Counted from the stretch's first letter, positions 1 to 9,192 are shown. The stretch is 64,000 nt of DNA from Candidatus Purcelliella pentastirinorum (GCF_028748785.1 NZ_CP110496.1:124001-188000); one strand, 5' to 3'. Numbers and translations: made by a program. Notes: a model not told the origin generated them from the letters alone.

Positions 1-1854
1 CCTAATTTAATATGTCAAAATAAAAAAGAATCTGATGTATATAATGGGTTTATTAATTTTTCAATTGATGAAAAATCTAAACAGGTTTATTTAACTGAAA
101 AAGGTATGGATCTATTAGAAAATTTATTAGTTGAAAATGGTATTATGAGTGGTGAAGAATCCTTGTATTCTTCTTCTAATATAATATTAATGCATCATAT
201 ATTAGCAGCATTACGAGCTCATACTTTATTTATTCGTAATGTTGATTACATTATTAAAAATAATAAGGTTATTATTGTTGACGAACATACTGGTAGAATT
301 ATGCCTGGTAGAAGATGGTCGGATGGCTTACACCAGGCTATAGAAGCCAAAGAAAATGTTAATATTCAAAATGAAAATCAAACTTTAGCGTCTATAACTT
401 TTCAGAATTATTTTAGGATGTATAAAAAAATATCTGGTATGACAGGTACTGCATATACTGAGTCTTTTGAGTTAAATGCTATTTATAATCTTGATACAGT
501 AATTATTCCTACTAATAAACCTATGATTAGAAAGGATTTTTCTGATTTAATATATATTACTGAAAGTGAAAAGATAAATGCTATTATATTAGATATTCTT
601 AATTGTATTAAAAAAAAGCAACCTGTTTTAGTTGGTACTATTTCTATAGAAAAATCCGAACTTATTTCTAATGAATTAAAGAAATTAGGTATACGACATA
701 GTGTTTTAAACGCTAAATTTAATGCTCAGGAAGCCGAAATTATTGCAAAAGCTGGTGAACCAGGTGTAGTAACTATTGCCACTAATATGGCAGGTAGAGG
801 TACTGATATTGTTTTAGGAGGTAGTAATATTAATATTAGTAAATTATTTAATGTTATTGATTCCAATGAATTATATAAAAATAAATTAATTTGGAAAAAA
901 AAACATGATTTTGTTATATCCGTAGGTGGTTTACATATAATTGGTACTGAACGTCATGAATCTAGAAGAATAGACAATCAATTAAGAGGCAGATCTGGTC
1001 GCCAGGGTGATCCTGGTTCTTCTCGTTTTTATTTATCCATGGATGATTCTTTAATGCGTATTTTTACTCCTTCTAAAATTATTAATATGATGCGTAAATT
1101 AGGTATTAAATTTGGAGAAGCGATTGAACATCCATGGGTTACAAAAGCTATAGCAAAAGCTCAATATAAAGTAGAAAATCGTAATTTTGATATTAGAAAA
1201 CAATTATTAGAATATGATGATGTTGCTAATGATCAGCGTAAAGTAATTTATATGCAACGTAATTTTCTTTTAGAATCTGTTAATATTAGTAGAATAATTA
1301 AAGTTGTTCGCAATGATGTGTTTAATAAAATTATCAATACTTATGTTTCTAAAAATTTATCTGAACTATTTTGTAGTTTAGTTCGATTTAAAGATATTCT
1401 TAAACAAGAATTTAATTTAGAGTTATCATTATATAAACTAGATACAGATGTAATAAAAAATAAAGAATTTGATATATATGGATATATATTGCGAGATATA
1501 ATTAGTTTCCATGATAATCAAGAGAAATTAATTGATCGTTTGTTATTACAAAATATAGAAAAAAATGTTATGTTGCAAATTTTGGATTTATTTTGGAAGG
1601 AACATTTAGCTTCTATGGATTATTTACGTCAGGGCATTCATTTACGAGGTTATGCACAAAAGGATCCTAAACAAGAATATAAACGTGAATCTTTTGTTAT
1701 GTTTATAAATATGTTAGAATCTATTAAGTATGAAGTTATTAGTATTATCACTAAGATATACGTTAATTTTTCCCAGGGTTTATTTTTTATTGATATAAAT
1801 AATATGAGTACAATAAATTATAGTTTATTATTTAATAATATAAACGAAAAATGA
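1..1854 (+). CDS. secA: SecA preprotein translocase ATPase (5' end outside window)
   Basis: ATP-driven motor that pushes preproteins through SecYEG. The reading frame is open from base 1 (PNLICQNKK..., matching about residue 260 of E. coli SecA), so the start and first nucleotide-binding motifs lie upstream. Visible are the cross-linking region ([17 protein letters not shown]), the second helicase domain with [13 protein letters not shown] near base 784 and GRSGRQGD near 990, and the scaffold/wing end [20 protein letters not shown] near 1620-1680. The C-terminal linker and the Cys-rich zinc-binding domain of the E. coli protein (CPCGSGKKYKQCH) are absent: the protein ends in an Asn/Ile-rich tail and a TGA stop, and no zinc motif is seen in other frames downstream. 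Needed here to export BamA, SurA, Skp and Pal. Identity is certain. Confidence 0.98.
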   Translation, partial: PNLICQNKKESDVYNGFINFSIDEKSKQVYLTEKGMDLLENLLVENGIMSGEESLYSSSNIILMHHILAALRAHTLFIRNVDYIIKNNKVIIVDEHTGRIMPGRRWSDGLHQAIEAKENVNIQNENQTLASITFQNYFRMYKKISGMTGTAYTESFELNAIYNLDTVIIPTNKPMIRKDFSDLIYITESEKINAIILDILNCIKKKQPVLVGTISIEKSELISNELKKLGIRHSVLNAKFNAQEAEIIAKAGEPGVVTIATNMAGRGTDIVLGGSNINISKLFNVIDSNELYKNKLIWKKKHDFVISVGGLHIIGTERHESRRIDNQLRGRSGRQGDPGSSRFYLSMDDSLMRIFTPSKIINMMRKLGIKFGEAIEHPWVTKAIAKAQYKVENRNFDIRKQLLEYDDVANDQRKVIYMQRNFLLESVNISRIIKVVRNDVFNKIINTYVSKNLSELFCSLVRFKDILKQEFNLELSLYKLDTDVIKNKEFDIYGYILRDIISFHDNQEKLIDRLLLQNIEKNVMLQILDLFWKEHLASMDYLRQGIHLRGYAQKDPKQEYKRESFVMFINMLESIKYEVISIITKIYVNFSQGLFFIDINNMSTINYSLLFNNINEK

Positions 1855-1950
1855 TAAATTTTAGATTTATATTTTATATTTTATTTTTTGTTTTATTTAT
1901 AATATATTTTTTATTATAATTAATGAATAATTCTTTAAATCAAATAAAAT

Positions 1951-2003
1951 TTAATATTTATCTTTTGTTTTTATTGCTAATTTGTTGTAAAAATTGTTTA
2001 ATT
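1951..2003 (-). pseudogene. coaE: Out-of-frame C-terminal remnant of coaE
   Basis: Reading past the A10 tract in the +1-insertion frame gives about 20 further codons (ILKLNNFYNKLAIKTKDKY, stop at 1951-1953). These align without gaps to the end of E. coli CoaE: Ile for Val, Lys-Leu for Arg-Leu, Tyr for Tyr, Lys-Leu-Ala for Gln-Leu-Ala. The segment still looks like protein-coding sequence although it is out of frame with the gene in the DNA as given. That suggests a very recent indel, a sequencing miscount of the homopolymer, or continued expression by polymerase slippage. Confidence 0.75.
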
Positions 2004-2564
2004 TTAATATTTTTTTTTTAATTTTTTTATCGATCCTTCGTTTTTTATTATATCGTCAGCTAAATTTAAACGTTTATTTCTGTCATCTTGAGTTGATATA
2101 ATATTTTTAGTTTGATAATAATTATTATTATCTCTTAACATTGTTCTTTTGATTTGTATGTTCTCTGATACATCTATTACAAGTATACGATTTGTGTTTT
2201 TTTTTATATTTGTATTTAATAAAAGAGGTATAATCCATAAACACCATAATGATTTACTTTTTAATATTTGTTTTTTTGCTTCTTTATGTATCATGGGATG
2301 TAGAAAATTATTTAACCAAATTCTACATTTTGGGTTTTTAAATATTTTTTCTTTTATTTTTTTTTTATTTAATAAACCTTCTTTAGTTAAGTAATATGTC
2401 CCAAATTTACTTATTATAGTTTTTAAAGCTGGTTTGCCTGGTTTTGTTATTTTTTTACAAATTTCGTCAGAATCTATTATATCTATTTTAAGTTTTTTAA
2501 ATATATTGGTAGCTGTAGTTTTTCCACATCCTATTCCACCAGTTAAAGTTACTATATAATTCAT
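2004..2564 (-). CDS. coaE: Dephospho-CoA kinase, C-terminus frameshifted at an A tract
   Basis: Last step of coenzyme A synthesis, phosphorylating dephospho-CoA at the 3' ribose hydroxyl. The P-loop GGIGCGKTT is at residues 9-17, followed by the family's IDSDEI, LHPMIHKEA and VIDVSENIQIKRTMLRD segments and LADDIIKNEG near the end. As read it has 186 residues and stops just after Lys-Lys-Lys-Tyr, about 20 short of E. coli (206). The stop follows a run of 10 A in the coding strand (T run about 2011-2020). One extra A would read on as ILKLNNFYNKLAIKTKDKY to a stop at 1951-1953, giving 204 residues that match the E. coli C-terminus (VARLHAHYLQLA) position by position. Either this helix is truncated or slippage on the A tract restores it. 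In E. coli coaE also lies near secA; mutT, yacG and zapD are missing between them. Confidence 0.95.
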   Translation of the reverse strand: MNYIVTLTGGIGCGKTTATNIFKKLKIDIIDSDEICKKITKPGKPALKTIISKFGTYYLTKEGLLNKKKIKEKIFKNPKCRIWLNNFLHPMIHKEAKKQILKSKSLWCLWIIPLLLNTNIKKNTNRILVIDVSENIQIKRTMLRDNNNYYQTKNIISTQDDRNKRLNLADDIIKNEGSIKKLKKKY

Positions 2565-2857
2565 TTTTTTTATTATAAATTTTATTTTTCAATATTGTTT
2601 ATATTAATTGTTTATCGTAAAATATTTTATTTATATTTTAATTTTTAATTTTAATATTATTTTGTAGATTTGTTTTTTATATTTATTTTTATAATTTTAC
2701 ATTAATTATATTTTTATCTTTTATATTTAATTTAAAAATTTTCGTAATTATTTCTTTTATTATAAATATTTTATTTTTATTTAAAAAAATTATAAAATTA
2801 TGTTATAACATTTTAGTAATTCTATTATAAATTTTATATAAAGAATTAATAAATGAT

Positions 2858-3607
2858 ATGGACAATATTATATTAGAAAATATTATAAATAAAGAATTAA
2901 ATGCAAATAAAATTAATGATTATCTACCCAATGGATTACAAATTGAAGGGTGTAAAGAAATTAAAGTAGTTGTTGTGGGTGTTAGTTTATGTCAAGAATT
3001 ATTAGACAAAGCTGTAATGTTAAATGCAAATGCAATTATAGTACATCATGGTTTATTTTGGAAAAATGAAAGTTCTATCATTAAAGGAATTAAATATAAT
3101 CGAATAAAAACTATTTTAAATAATAATATTAATTTATATTGTTGGCATTTACCCCTAGATATTCATCATGAATTTGGTAATAATATTCAATTAGCTAAGT
3201 TGTTAGCTATTAAAGTGTGTGGTAAAATTCATCCGTTTGTTTTTTGGGGTGAATTTGAACATTTTATTTCTTATAATGAATTAATTTTTAATATTAATAA
3301 GATTTTTCTTAGACAACCATATCATTGTTCCAGTAAAAATAATTTATCAAATTTAATAAAAAAAGTTGCTTGGTGTAGTGGAGCAGGGCAAAATTATGTT
3401 GATTATGCTATTAATTTTGGTGTTGATGCATTCATAACTGGTGAAATATCTGAACAAACATTTTATATTGTACGTGAGAATAATATCCATTTTTTTTCTA
3501 TAGGTCATTATGTTTCTGAAAGATATGGTATTATTTCTTTAGGTATGTGGCTTAAGGATAAATATAATTTGGAGATTACTTTTATTGATGTTAATAATCC
3601 TATTTAA
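2858..3607 (+). CDS. ybgI: Nif3/YbgI family dinuclear-metal protein
   Basis: Full-length member of the Nif3-like (DUF34) family: 249 residues against 247 in E. coli YbgI, with near-continuous similarity. The proposed dinuclear metal site is kept: His63-His64 in IIVHHGLFWK, the His-Asp pair in CWHLPLDIHHE, and His and Glu in SIGHYVSERYG near the C-terminus. The DAFITGEISEQT segment is also conserved. The biochemical role is unsettled; the family has been linked to GTP cyclohydrolase-like or cofactor-related functions, so none is assigned. The ATG at 2858 gives the family N-terminus (DNIILENIINKELN). An ATG five bases upstream is out of frame. It is divergent from coaE across a 293-bp A+T-rich spacer and has no obvious operon partner. 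Confidence 0.95.
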   Translation: MDNIILENIINKELNANKINDYLPNGLQIEGCKEIKVVVVGVSLCQELLDKAVMLNANAIIVHHGLFWKNESSIIKGIKYNRIKTILNNNINLYCWHLPLDIHHEFGNNIQLAKLLAIKVCGKIHPFVFWGEFEHFISYNELIFNINKIFLRQPYHCSSKNNLSNLIKKVAWCSGAGQNYVDYAINFGVDAFITGEISEQTFYIVRENNIHFFSIGHYVSERYGIISLGMWLKDKYNLEITFIDVNNPI

Positions 3608-4070
3608 AATCAATTAATGTGTTTTTTATTTTAAATTAACAGATATTTATATTTATTTATTAAATCTGGTATGTATTTTAATAATTAATAATTTATTAAA
3701 AGTTTTTATTTGTAGATTTATTTTTTTTTTTTTTTAAAGATGATATTGGTTTTTAATTTTTTTGTTAGTGATAAACAGTATATTCCTATATAGAATATTT
3801 TTTTGTTTTTATATAAAAATTTATAATTTAGTATATTAAATTGATATTAATAATGATATCATAAGAAAATGGTATTTATAGTTTAATTAATTAAAATTTT
3901 GTTATTTTATTTCATAATATTTTTATAGAATAAGGTTTATTTTTAATTAAAAATTTAAATTTAATTGAATTATTATTTTATGATAAATATTCAATTTGTT
4001 CTGGATAAAATAATGTATTAATTTAATAATTATGCTTTTATTTTAAAATTTTAATTTAGAGGTGTGAAAA
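3608..4070. other. 463-bp gene-free spacer between ybgI and pal
   Basis: Nothing protein-like is recognised. It contains a T run of at least 15 near 3721-3735 and ends in a good ribosome-binding sequence (GAGGTG about 4060) for pal. In E. coli the tol genes (tolQRAB) lie upstream of pal. No TolB-like sequence is readable here, so if tolB was once present it has decayed beyond recognition. Confidence 0.5.
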
Positions 4071-4574
4071 ATGTTGTATAGGGGTTTTTTAAATAAATTT
4101 TTATTATTCATTTTATGTTTTGTATTTATTGTTTCTTGTGATGTTTCTAAAAATCATAATATATCTGATAAGAGTTCATTATATGTTAATCATGTAAATA
4201 ATGATATTAATAGTAGAAAAGATATTATACTTTCAGATATAATAGATAAAAATATAGTTTTGTTTCCTTTGAATAAATATAATATTGATAGTAAATTTTT
4301 TAGCATGTTAAATATGCATGCCATTTATTTGCACAGTCATCCTCATTGTAAAATAATTATTGAAGGTCATACAGATGATAGAGGCACAATTAAATATAAT
4401 TTTATTTTGGGAAAACAACGTGCTAATTCTTTAAAGAAATATTTGGAAAGTAAAGGAGCATATGTTGAGCAGATATCTGTAATTTCTTATGGTAAAGATA
4501 GACCTTTATTACAAGGTAATACTGAATCAGTTTATGCAAAAAATAGGAGAGCAGTTATAATTTATAAAAGATAA
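4071..4574 (+). CDS. pal: Peptidoglycan-associated outer-membrane lipoprotein Pal
   Basis: Lipoprotein that ties the outer membrane to peptidoglycan; 167 residues against 173 in E. coli. A hydrophobic signal peptide runs into the lipobox FIVSC with the acylated Cys at residue 23, so it is a substrate of the LspA encoded at 18217. The OmpA-like C-terminal domain is intact: EGHTDDRG around residues 97-104 (peptidoglycan-binding loop), LGKQRANSLKKYL, ISYGKDRP and KNRRAV. The linker between Cys23 and the domain is Ser/Asn-rich. The start is supported by GAGGTG seven to twelve bases upstream. No tol gene and no cpoB is beside it. Retention implies an outer membrane attached to a cell wall. Confidence 0.96.
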   Translation: MLYRGFLNKFLLFILCFVFIVSCDVSKNHNISDKSSLYVNHVNNDINSRKDIILSDIIDKNIVLFPLNKYNIDSKFFSMLNMHAIYLHSHPHCKIIIEGHTDDRGTIKYNFILGKQRANSLKKYLESKGAYVEQISVISYGKDRPLLQGNTESVYAKNRRAVIIYKR

Positions 4575-4966
4575 ATTAATATTTTTTGTAAATTTAAAAT
4601 ATTTTTTTAACATTAAATAATTTTCATATTTAAGGAGTTTTTAGGGTTTTTTTTTAGTTAACGTTATTTTATTTATTTTTATAATTTTTTTTATATCTGT
4701 AGATAAATTTATTTTGTAAGTATTTATAAATTAATTTAAATATTTATAATTAATTTAATATTATGGTATTTTATTAAGTTAAATACCTATTTAATTTAAT
4801 ATTTGTTAAAATTTATATTTTTGTATTTTTAATTTGATTTAATTTTATTTAATTTAATGTTTTTATTTATTTAGATTGATAAATTAAAATTTTTTATAAT
4901 TTTATTATTAATTTATAATTATTTTTATTAATATTATTTTAAAATTTTAATACATTATTTATATTT
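4575..4966. other. 392-bp gene-free spacer at the expected lptD position
   Basis: In E. coli lptD (LPS export porin) precedes surA. Here only very A+T-rich sequence is seen, with a small hairpin (7-bp arms GGTATTT/AAATACC, 4765-4787) and no readable LptD fragment. The spacer probably carries the surA promoter, but I cannot single out a convincing one. Confidence 0.5.
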
Positions 4967-6268
4967 ATGTTAAAAAAAAAAATTTATTTTTTTATTATTT
5001 TAATAATATTTAATTGTGATTATTCATATTCATTTGAATATTTTATAGATAAAATATCTTTAATAGTAAATAATCAAATTATTTTAGAAAGTGATATTCA
5101 AAATATGATGAGTATCATAAAAATGCAAATGAAATTATTAAGTAATCTAGTAGTTAATAGAGATGTTTTACGTAAGCAATCTATAAAATATTTAATTAAC
5201 AATCGGTTAATATTTTCTTTAAGCAAAAAATATAGATTTAATATTACTAATAAAGAAGTTTTAGATGATATATCAAATATAATTAATAAACTTAATATTA
5301 CATTTAAAAAATTTAAATTTTATCTTTTTTGTTATGGTATTGATTATTGTGTTTATTTTAAATATCTTAAAAGAGAAATTTTAATTTCTAAGATATTAGA
5401 TTATGAAATAAGTAAAAATGTTTTTATTCCTTATGAAGAATTGAACTTATTTAAAAAAGATATTTTTTATAAATATATAAAAAATAATGTTTATTTTTTA
5501 AGGTGTTTTGTTATACCTCTGTCAGAAAATTATGATTGTAAAGAATTTGCATTGAAACAGACATTATCTAATGAAATTTTTTTAAAATTAAAAAAAGGAA
5601 TTAAGTTTAGAGATATTAAAAAATTATATGTAGATCATTTAAAACTAGTAAAGATTATTTTTTTTAAAAATAAGACAATTAGAAGTTTACCTGTCATATT
5701 TGAAAATTTTTTAATTAATTGTAGAATAGGAGATGTTTCTTATCCCATAAAATCTGCTGTGGGGTTTTATATTGTAAATATTAAGGATTTATTTAATAAA
5801 GTAAAAAAAATAATATTTAAAGAATTTTGTATTCGTCATATATTTATACCTAATTATTTTGTTAAAAATGATTACGATATGTTTTTGAAATTATCTTTAA
5901 TTAAAAAAAGAATTGAATTTGATGATATTAGTTTTGATAATGCTATAAATATTTTTTCTATGGATAATAAATTTCTTAATGATCAAAATGGATATTTTGG
6001 ATGGTTTGGTACAGATCATTTAAATAAAATATTTAAAACAGTTTTATCTAATTTGAATGTTATGCAAATTAGTAAACCACTAAAATCTTCTATGGGTTGG
6101 CATTTAATTCAATTATTAGGAATTCGTACAGTTAATTATTTACATGTATTAGAACAAATAAAATTTTATGATTACTTGTATAAAAATAAATATTTTGAGA
6201 TAAAAGAATTGTTTTTAAAAAAATTAAATAAACTTTCTTATATAAAAATATATAATGAAAATGAATAG
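4967..6268 (+). CDS. surA: Periplasmic chaperone/peptidyl-prolyl isomerase SurA
   Basis: Periplasmic chaperone that carries unfolded outer-membrane proteins to BamA. 433 residues (E. coli 428) with a signal peptide of about 22 residues (KKKIYFFIILIIFNCDYSYS). The SurA N-terminal domain begins DKISLIVNNQIILESDIQNMM. Two parvulin-like segments follow; the first (about residues 175-275) is strongly diverged, the second keeps IRHIFIP, NGYFGWFG and SMGWHLIQLLG. An A11 run sits directly after the start codon (4972-4982). It is first in the surA-pdxA-rsmA-apaH cluster and overlaps pdxA by 14 bp. Chaperone identity is clear; whether the diverged parvulin domains still isomerise prolines cannot be told. 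Confidence 0.93.
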   Translation: MLKKKIYFFIILIIFNCDYSYSFEYFIDKISLIVNNQIILESDIQNMMSIIKMQMKLLSNLVVNRDVLRKQSIKYLINNRLIFSLSKKYRFNITNKEVLDDISNIINKLNITFKKFKFYLFCYGIDYCVYFKYLKREILISKILDYEISKNVFIPYEELNLFKKDIFYKYIKNNVYFLRCFVIPLSENYDCKEFALKQTLSNEIFLKLKKGIKFRDIKKLYVDHLKLVKIIFFKNKTIRSLPVIFENFLINCRIGDVSYPIKSAVGFYIVNIKDLFNKVKKIIFKEFCIRHIFIPNYFVKNDYDMFLKLSLIKKRIEFDDISFDNAINIFSMDNKFLNDQNGYFGWFGTDHLNKIFKTVLSNLNVMQISKPLKSSMGWHLIQLLGIRTVNYLHVLEQIKFYDYLYKNKYFEIKELFLKKLNKLSYIKIYNENE

Positions 6269-7256
6269 ATATAATCGTGTGGTAATCACTTCTGGTGAAC
6301 CTAGTGGAATAGGACCAGATATAGTAGTAAAATTAGCACAATTGAATTGGCCTGTTGAACTAGTTGTTTGTGCTTCAGGTGATTTATTAAAAGAACGTGC
6401 TAAAAAATTGAATTTACCTTTAGATTTACGTGAATTTAATTTTAACGATATTCCTCAACCTCAAATGAAGGGTACATTAACTTTATTAGATGTTCCATTA
6501 AAGAGTAAAGTTATTTTTGGACAATTGTCTAAATATAATAGTGAATATGTATTGAATACATTAAGATTATCTTGTGATGGTTGTATAAATAATAGATTTT
6601 TTGCTTTAATTACTGGTCCTGTAAATAAATTCATAATGAATCAATCTGGTATAAATTTTTTAGGACATACTGATTTTTTTTCCTCTTATTTTAATATTAA
6701 AAATATTGTTATGGTTTTAATGAATGATAGATTTCGTGTTGCTTTATTAACTAATCATATACCTATAAGAAAGGTGTCTTCTTTTATTACAGAACATAAT
6801 TTAACAACTGTTATTAGAATTATTAATAAAAATTTAAAATATCTATTTAATATAATAAATCCTAAAATTTGGGTTTCTAGTTTAAATCCTCATGTGGGTG
6901 AAAATGGTTTCATTGGTGATGAAGAAAACAAAATTATTATACCAGTTTTAAACAAGTTACGTATTAATGAAAAATTAAGATTAATTGGTCCATTATCTCC
7001 TGATACTATATTTTGTTCTAAATACATAACATGTTCAGATATAATATTAACCATGTATCATGATCAGGGATTGCCTGTATTAAAATTTTGTGGCTTTAAT
7101 AAAACTATAAATATTTCTTTGGGTTTACCTTTTATTCGTACATCTGTTGGACATGGTACTGCTCTATCTTTAGCGGGAACTGGTAAAGCTGATCCTACTA
7201 GTTTTATTAATGCCATAAAATGTGCAATTAAAATAATTAGAAATATTTATGAATAA
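6255..7256 (+). CDS. pdxA: 4-hydroxythreonine-4-phosphate dehydrogenase PdxA
   Basis: NAD-dependent oxidation of 4-phosphohydroxy-L-threonine in the DXP-dependent pyridoxal phosphate pathway. 333 residues (E. coli 329) and highly conserved: VVITSGEPSGIGPDIVVKLA at the N-terminus and the three metal-binding His motifs GHTDFF, NPHVGENG and MYHDQGLPVLK. The family's RTSVGHGTAL segment is present. The start overlaps the surA end; ATG at 6255 or 6261 are both possible because two Met codons are close together. Its upstream pathway partner Epd is also in this window (29270-30286), so the PLP branch looks maintained. Overlaps rsmA by 8 bp. Confidence 0.97.
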   Translation: MKMNRYNRVVITSGEPSGIGPDIVVKLAQLNWPVELVVCASGDLLKERAKKLNLPLDLREFNFNDIPQPQMKGTLTLLDVPLKSKVIFGQLSKYNSEYVLNTLRLSCDGCINNRFFALITGPVNKFIMNQSGINFLGHTDFFSSYFNIKNIVMVLMNDRFRVALLTNHIPIRKVSSFITEHNLTTVIRIINKNLKYLFNIINPKIWVSSLNPHVGENGFIGDEENKIIIPVLNKLRINEKLRLIGPLSPDTIFCSKYITCSDIILTMYHDQGLPVLKFCGFNKTINISLGLPFIRTSVGHGTALSLAGTGKADPTSFINAIKCAIKIIRNIYE

Positions 7257-8043
7257 TTTTATATATAAGGGACATGTTGTTCAAAAAAGTTTAGGTCAAT
7301 GTTTTCTTATAGATAAGCAAATTGTAAAAAATATTATTCATGTTATTAACCCTTTATATAATGATGTTTTAATTGAAATAGGTCCGGGTTTTGGATCTTT
7401 AACTATACCTGTAAGTAATTTTATAAAAAAATTATTTGTTATTGAATTAGATAAAGATTTAGTTTCGTATTTATGTAATAATAAATTGGTTTCTTCTAAT
7501 GTAGTTATTTTTAAACAAAATGTTATGAATTTTAATTTTTGTTATTTTTCTTTAATTTATAATAAAAATATTAGAATATTTGGTAATTTACCTTATAATA
7601 TATCAGTTTCTTTAATTATTCATTTAATTAAATATATAAATCATATAAAAGATATGAATTTTATGATGCAAAAGGAAGTTGTAGATAAGTTGATTTCTTC
7701 TCCAGGAAGTAAAAATTATTGCAGATTAACTGTTATTATGCAATATTATTATGAAATATTTTTTTTATTTCATGTTTATCCTAAATCTTTTATTCCTAAT
7801 CCTAAAATTGATTCTTCTTTTGTTAAGATTATACCTCGTGGTAAAAATATTTATAAAGTTAATAATATTAAATTATTTAATTTAATTGTTAAATTTGCTT
7901 TTATGTATCGTAGAAAAATGTTACGTAATAGTTTAAGTAATTTTTTTACTGTTAAAGATTTAATAAGATTAAATATTAACCCTGATTTTCGTGCTGAAAA
8001 TATTTCTGTTTATGATTTTTGTAGATTATCTAATAATTTATAA
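7249..8043 (+). CDS. rsmA: 16S rRNA adenine dimethyltransferase RsmA (KsgA)
   Basis: Dimethylates the two adjacent adenosines in helix 45 of 16S rRNA, a late 30S maturation mark. 264 residues (E. coli 273). The SAM-binding motif IGPGFGSLTIP and catalytic NLPYNIS are present, with an N-terminal SLGQCFLID matching the family's GQ(N/H)FL entry. The C-terminal domain RRKMLRNSLSNFF is kept and the last few residues of the E. coli protein are missing. The ATG overlaps the pdxA stop region (ATGAATAA), typical of translational coupling. In E. coli apaG follows; here a 72-bp spacer leads directly to apaH. Confidence 0.96.
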   Translation: MNNFIYKGHVVQKSLGQCFLIDKQIVKNIIHVINPLYNDVLIEIGPGFGSLTIPVSNFIKKLFVIELDKDLVSYLCNNKLVSSNVVIFKQNVMNFNFCYFSLIYNKNIRIFGNLPYNISVSLIIHLIKYINHIKDMNFMMQKEVVDKLISSPGSKNYCRLTVIMQYYYEIFFLFHVYPKSFIPNPKIDSSFVKIIPRGKNIYKVNNIKLFNLIVKFAFMYRRKMLRNSLSNFFTVKDLIRLNINPDFRAENISVYDFCRLSNNL

Positions 8044-8115
8044 AATATTTTTTTTAATTTTAAATTTGTTATAATTTATTATGTAAAATAATTTATTATT
8101 AAAGAATATTAATTT

Positions 8116-8937
8116 ATGAGTAATTATTTTGTAGGTGATATACATGGTTGTTATGATGAATTACAACTTTTGCTTAAAAAGGTATTTTTTGATCCTAATA
8201 AAGATGTATTATGGACTACTGGAGATTTGGTTTTTAAAGGAAATAAATCTTTAGATGTTTTAAGATATATTTGTTCTTTAGATAGAAGTGCACGTGTTGT
8301 TTTAGGTAATAATGATTTATTATTTATTGCGATTTATTTAAATATTGTTCAATTTAAAATTAAAGAAAATTTATCTTCTATATTTTTATCTGATGATATA
8401 CTTGATTTAATTAATTGGTTACGACATCAACCATTTATTCAAATTGATAAAAGTAAAAAAATAATTTTATCTCATGCTGGTATTCATCCAAAATGGAATA
8501 TTAGTACTTTAATTTATCATTCTGAATTAATAAATGAAATATTATCTAGTAGTATTTATGATGTTTTTCTAAATTATGTATTTAATGATAAAGTTATTGA
8601 TGTTTTATTTAAATCAATAGATTTTGAAAATATGAATTTTATATTGGATGTGTTTACTAACATGAGATATTTTTTACCAGATGGCAAATTGGAATTATTA
8701 TGCAAATTAAGTCCATTTTATGCACCTTCTCATTTAGTACCTTGGTATTTAAAATCAAATGCTATACCAGATGATTATAAAATAATATTTGGACATTGGT
8801 CTTCTTTAATTAATGTTAACTTACCTTCTAATGTTATTTTTTTAGATTATGGATGTTGTTGGGGTGGATATTTAATAATGTTTAGATGGGAAGATAATAA
8901 GTTTTTTAAAGTAAAATCTTTTTTTAAAAATAAATAA
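8116..8937 (+). CDS. apaH: ApaH-type diadenosine tetraphosphatase with altered GNHD motif
   Basis: Symmetrical Ap4A hydrolase family (calcineurin-like phosphoesterase), 273 residues against 280. GDIHGCYDEL, TGDLV, SHAGIH, FGHW and the family's LDYGCCWGG are all present. However, the GNHD motif reads GNND: residue 66 is Asn (codon AAT at 8311-8313). The His of this motif is the general-acid residue in the phosphoesterase fold, so catalytic activity may be reduced or lost even though the reading frame is intact. The family's GDLVARG also reads GDLVFKG. Last gene of the surA cluster; a perfect palindrome follows the stop. Confidence 0.94.
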   Translation: MSNYFVGDIHGCYDELQLLLKKVFFDPNKDVLWTTGDLVFKGNKSLDVLRYICSLDRSARVVLGNNDLLFIAIYLNIVQFKIKENLSSIFLSDDILDLINWLRHQPFIQIDKSKKIILSHAGIHPKWNISTLIYHSELINEILSSSIYDVFLNYVFNDKVIDVLFKSIDFENMNFILDVFTNMRYFLPDGKLELLCKLSPFYAPSHLVPWYLKSNAIPDDYKIIFGHWSSLINVNLPSNVIFLDYGCCWGGYLIMFRWEDNKFFKVKSFFKNK

Positions 8938-8945
8938 TTTTATTT

Positions 8946-8967
8946 AACTTATTTAATTAAATAAGTT
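8946..8967. terminator. Perfect palindrome after apaH, possible terminator
   Basis: A 22-bp perfect palindrome (half-site AACTTATTTAA) starts 8 bases after the apaH stop and is followed by a short T stretch. It could form an A+T-rich hairpin ending the surA-apaH transcript. The lack of G:C pairs makes the strength doubtful. Confidence 0.4.
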
Positions 8968-9019
8968 TTGTTATTATCAATTGTTTTTTAATTTTTTAAT
9001 TTTTATTTAAATATACTTT

Positions 9020-9192
9020 TTTTTGTACATATATTTTATATTAATTATTTTTATTTATTACGCCCTACAGGAATTGAACCTGTAACCTACAGCTTAGAAG
9101 GCTGTTGCTCTATCCATATTGAGCTAAGGGCGCATTTTTTATATATTGTTTATTTTGAGTATGATAAAATTAATATTTTTGTACATATATTT
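9020..9192. repeat. 17-bp direct repeat flanking tRNA-Arg
   Basis: TTTTTGTACATATATTT occurs at 9020-9036 and again, in the same orientation, at 9176-9192. The two copies lie on either side of the tRNA gene (9059-9133), 156 bp apart. No integrase or mobile gene is nearby, so this is recorded as a repeat and not as an attachment site. Confidence 0.6.
9059..9133 (-). tRNA. argU: tRNA-Arg (anticodon UCU)
   Basis: The reverse strand folds into a complete cloverleaf: acceptor GCGCCCT pairing with AGGGCGT, D arm AGCTC...GAGC, anticodon arm ACAGC-CTTCTAA-GCTGT with anticodon TCT, and T arm ACAGG-TTCAATT-CCTGT. It closely matches E. coli argU. It decodes AGA/AGG; AGA is by far the favoured Arg codon alongside CGT in this A+T-rich genome, so the tRNA is likely essential. 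No CCA is encoded after the discriminator A at 9059, so the end must be added enzymatically. It is the only RNA gene I find in the window. Confidence 0.96.

Noticed and set aside
1852..1854. Possible TGA-to-Trp recoding, as in some tiny genomes
   Set aside because: TGA ends secA, dnaJ and nhaA at the expected places and Trp positions use TGG.
9020..9192. Phage or island attachment site at the tRNA
   Set aside because: The repeats do not overlap the tRNA sequence and there is no integrase or foreign gene nearby.
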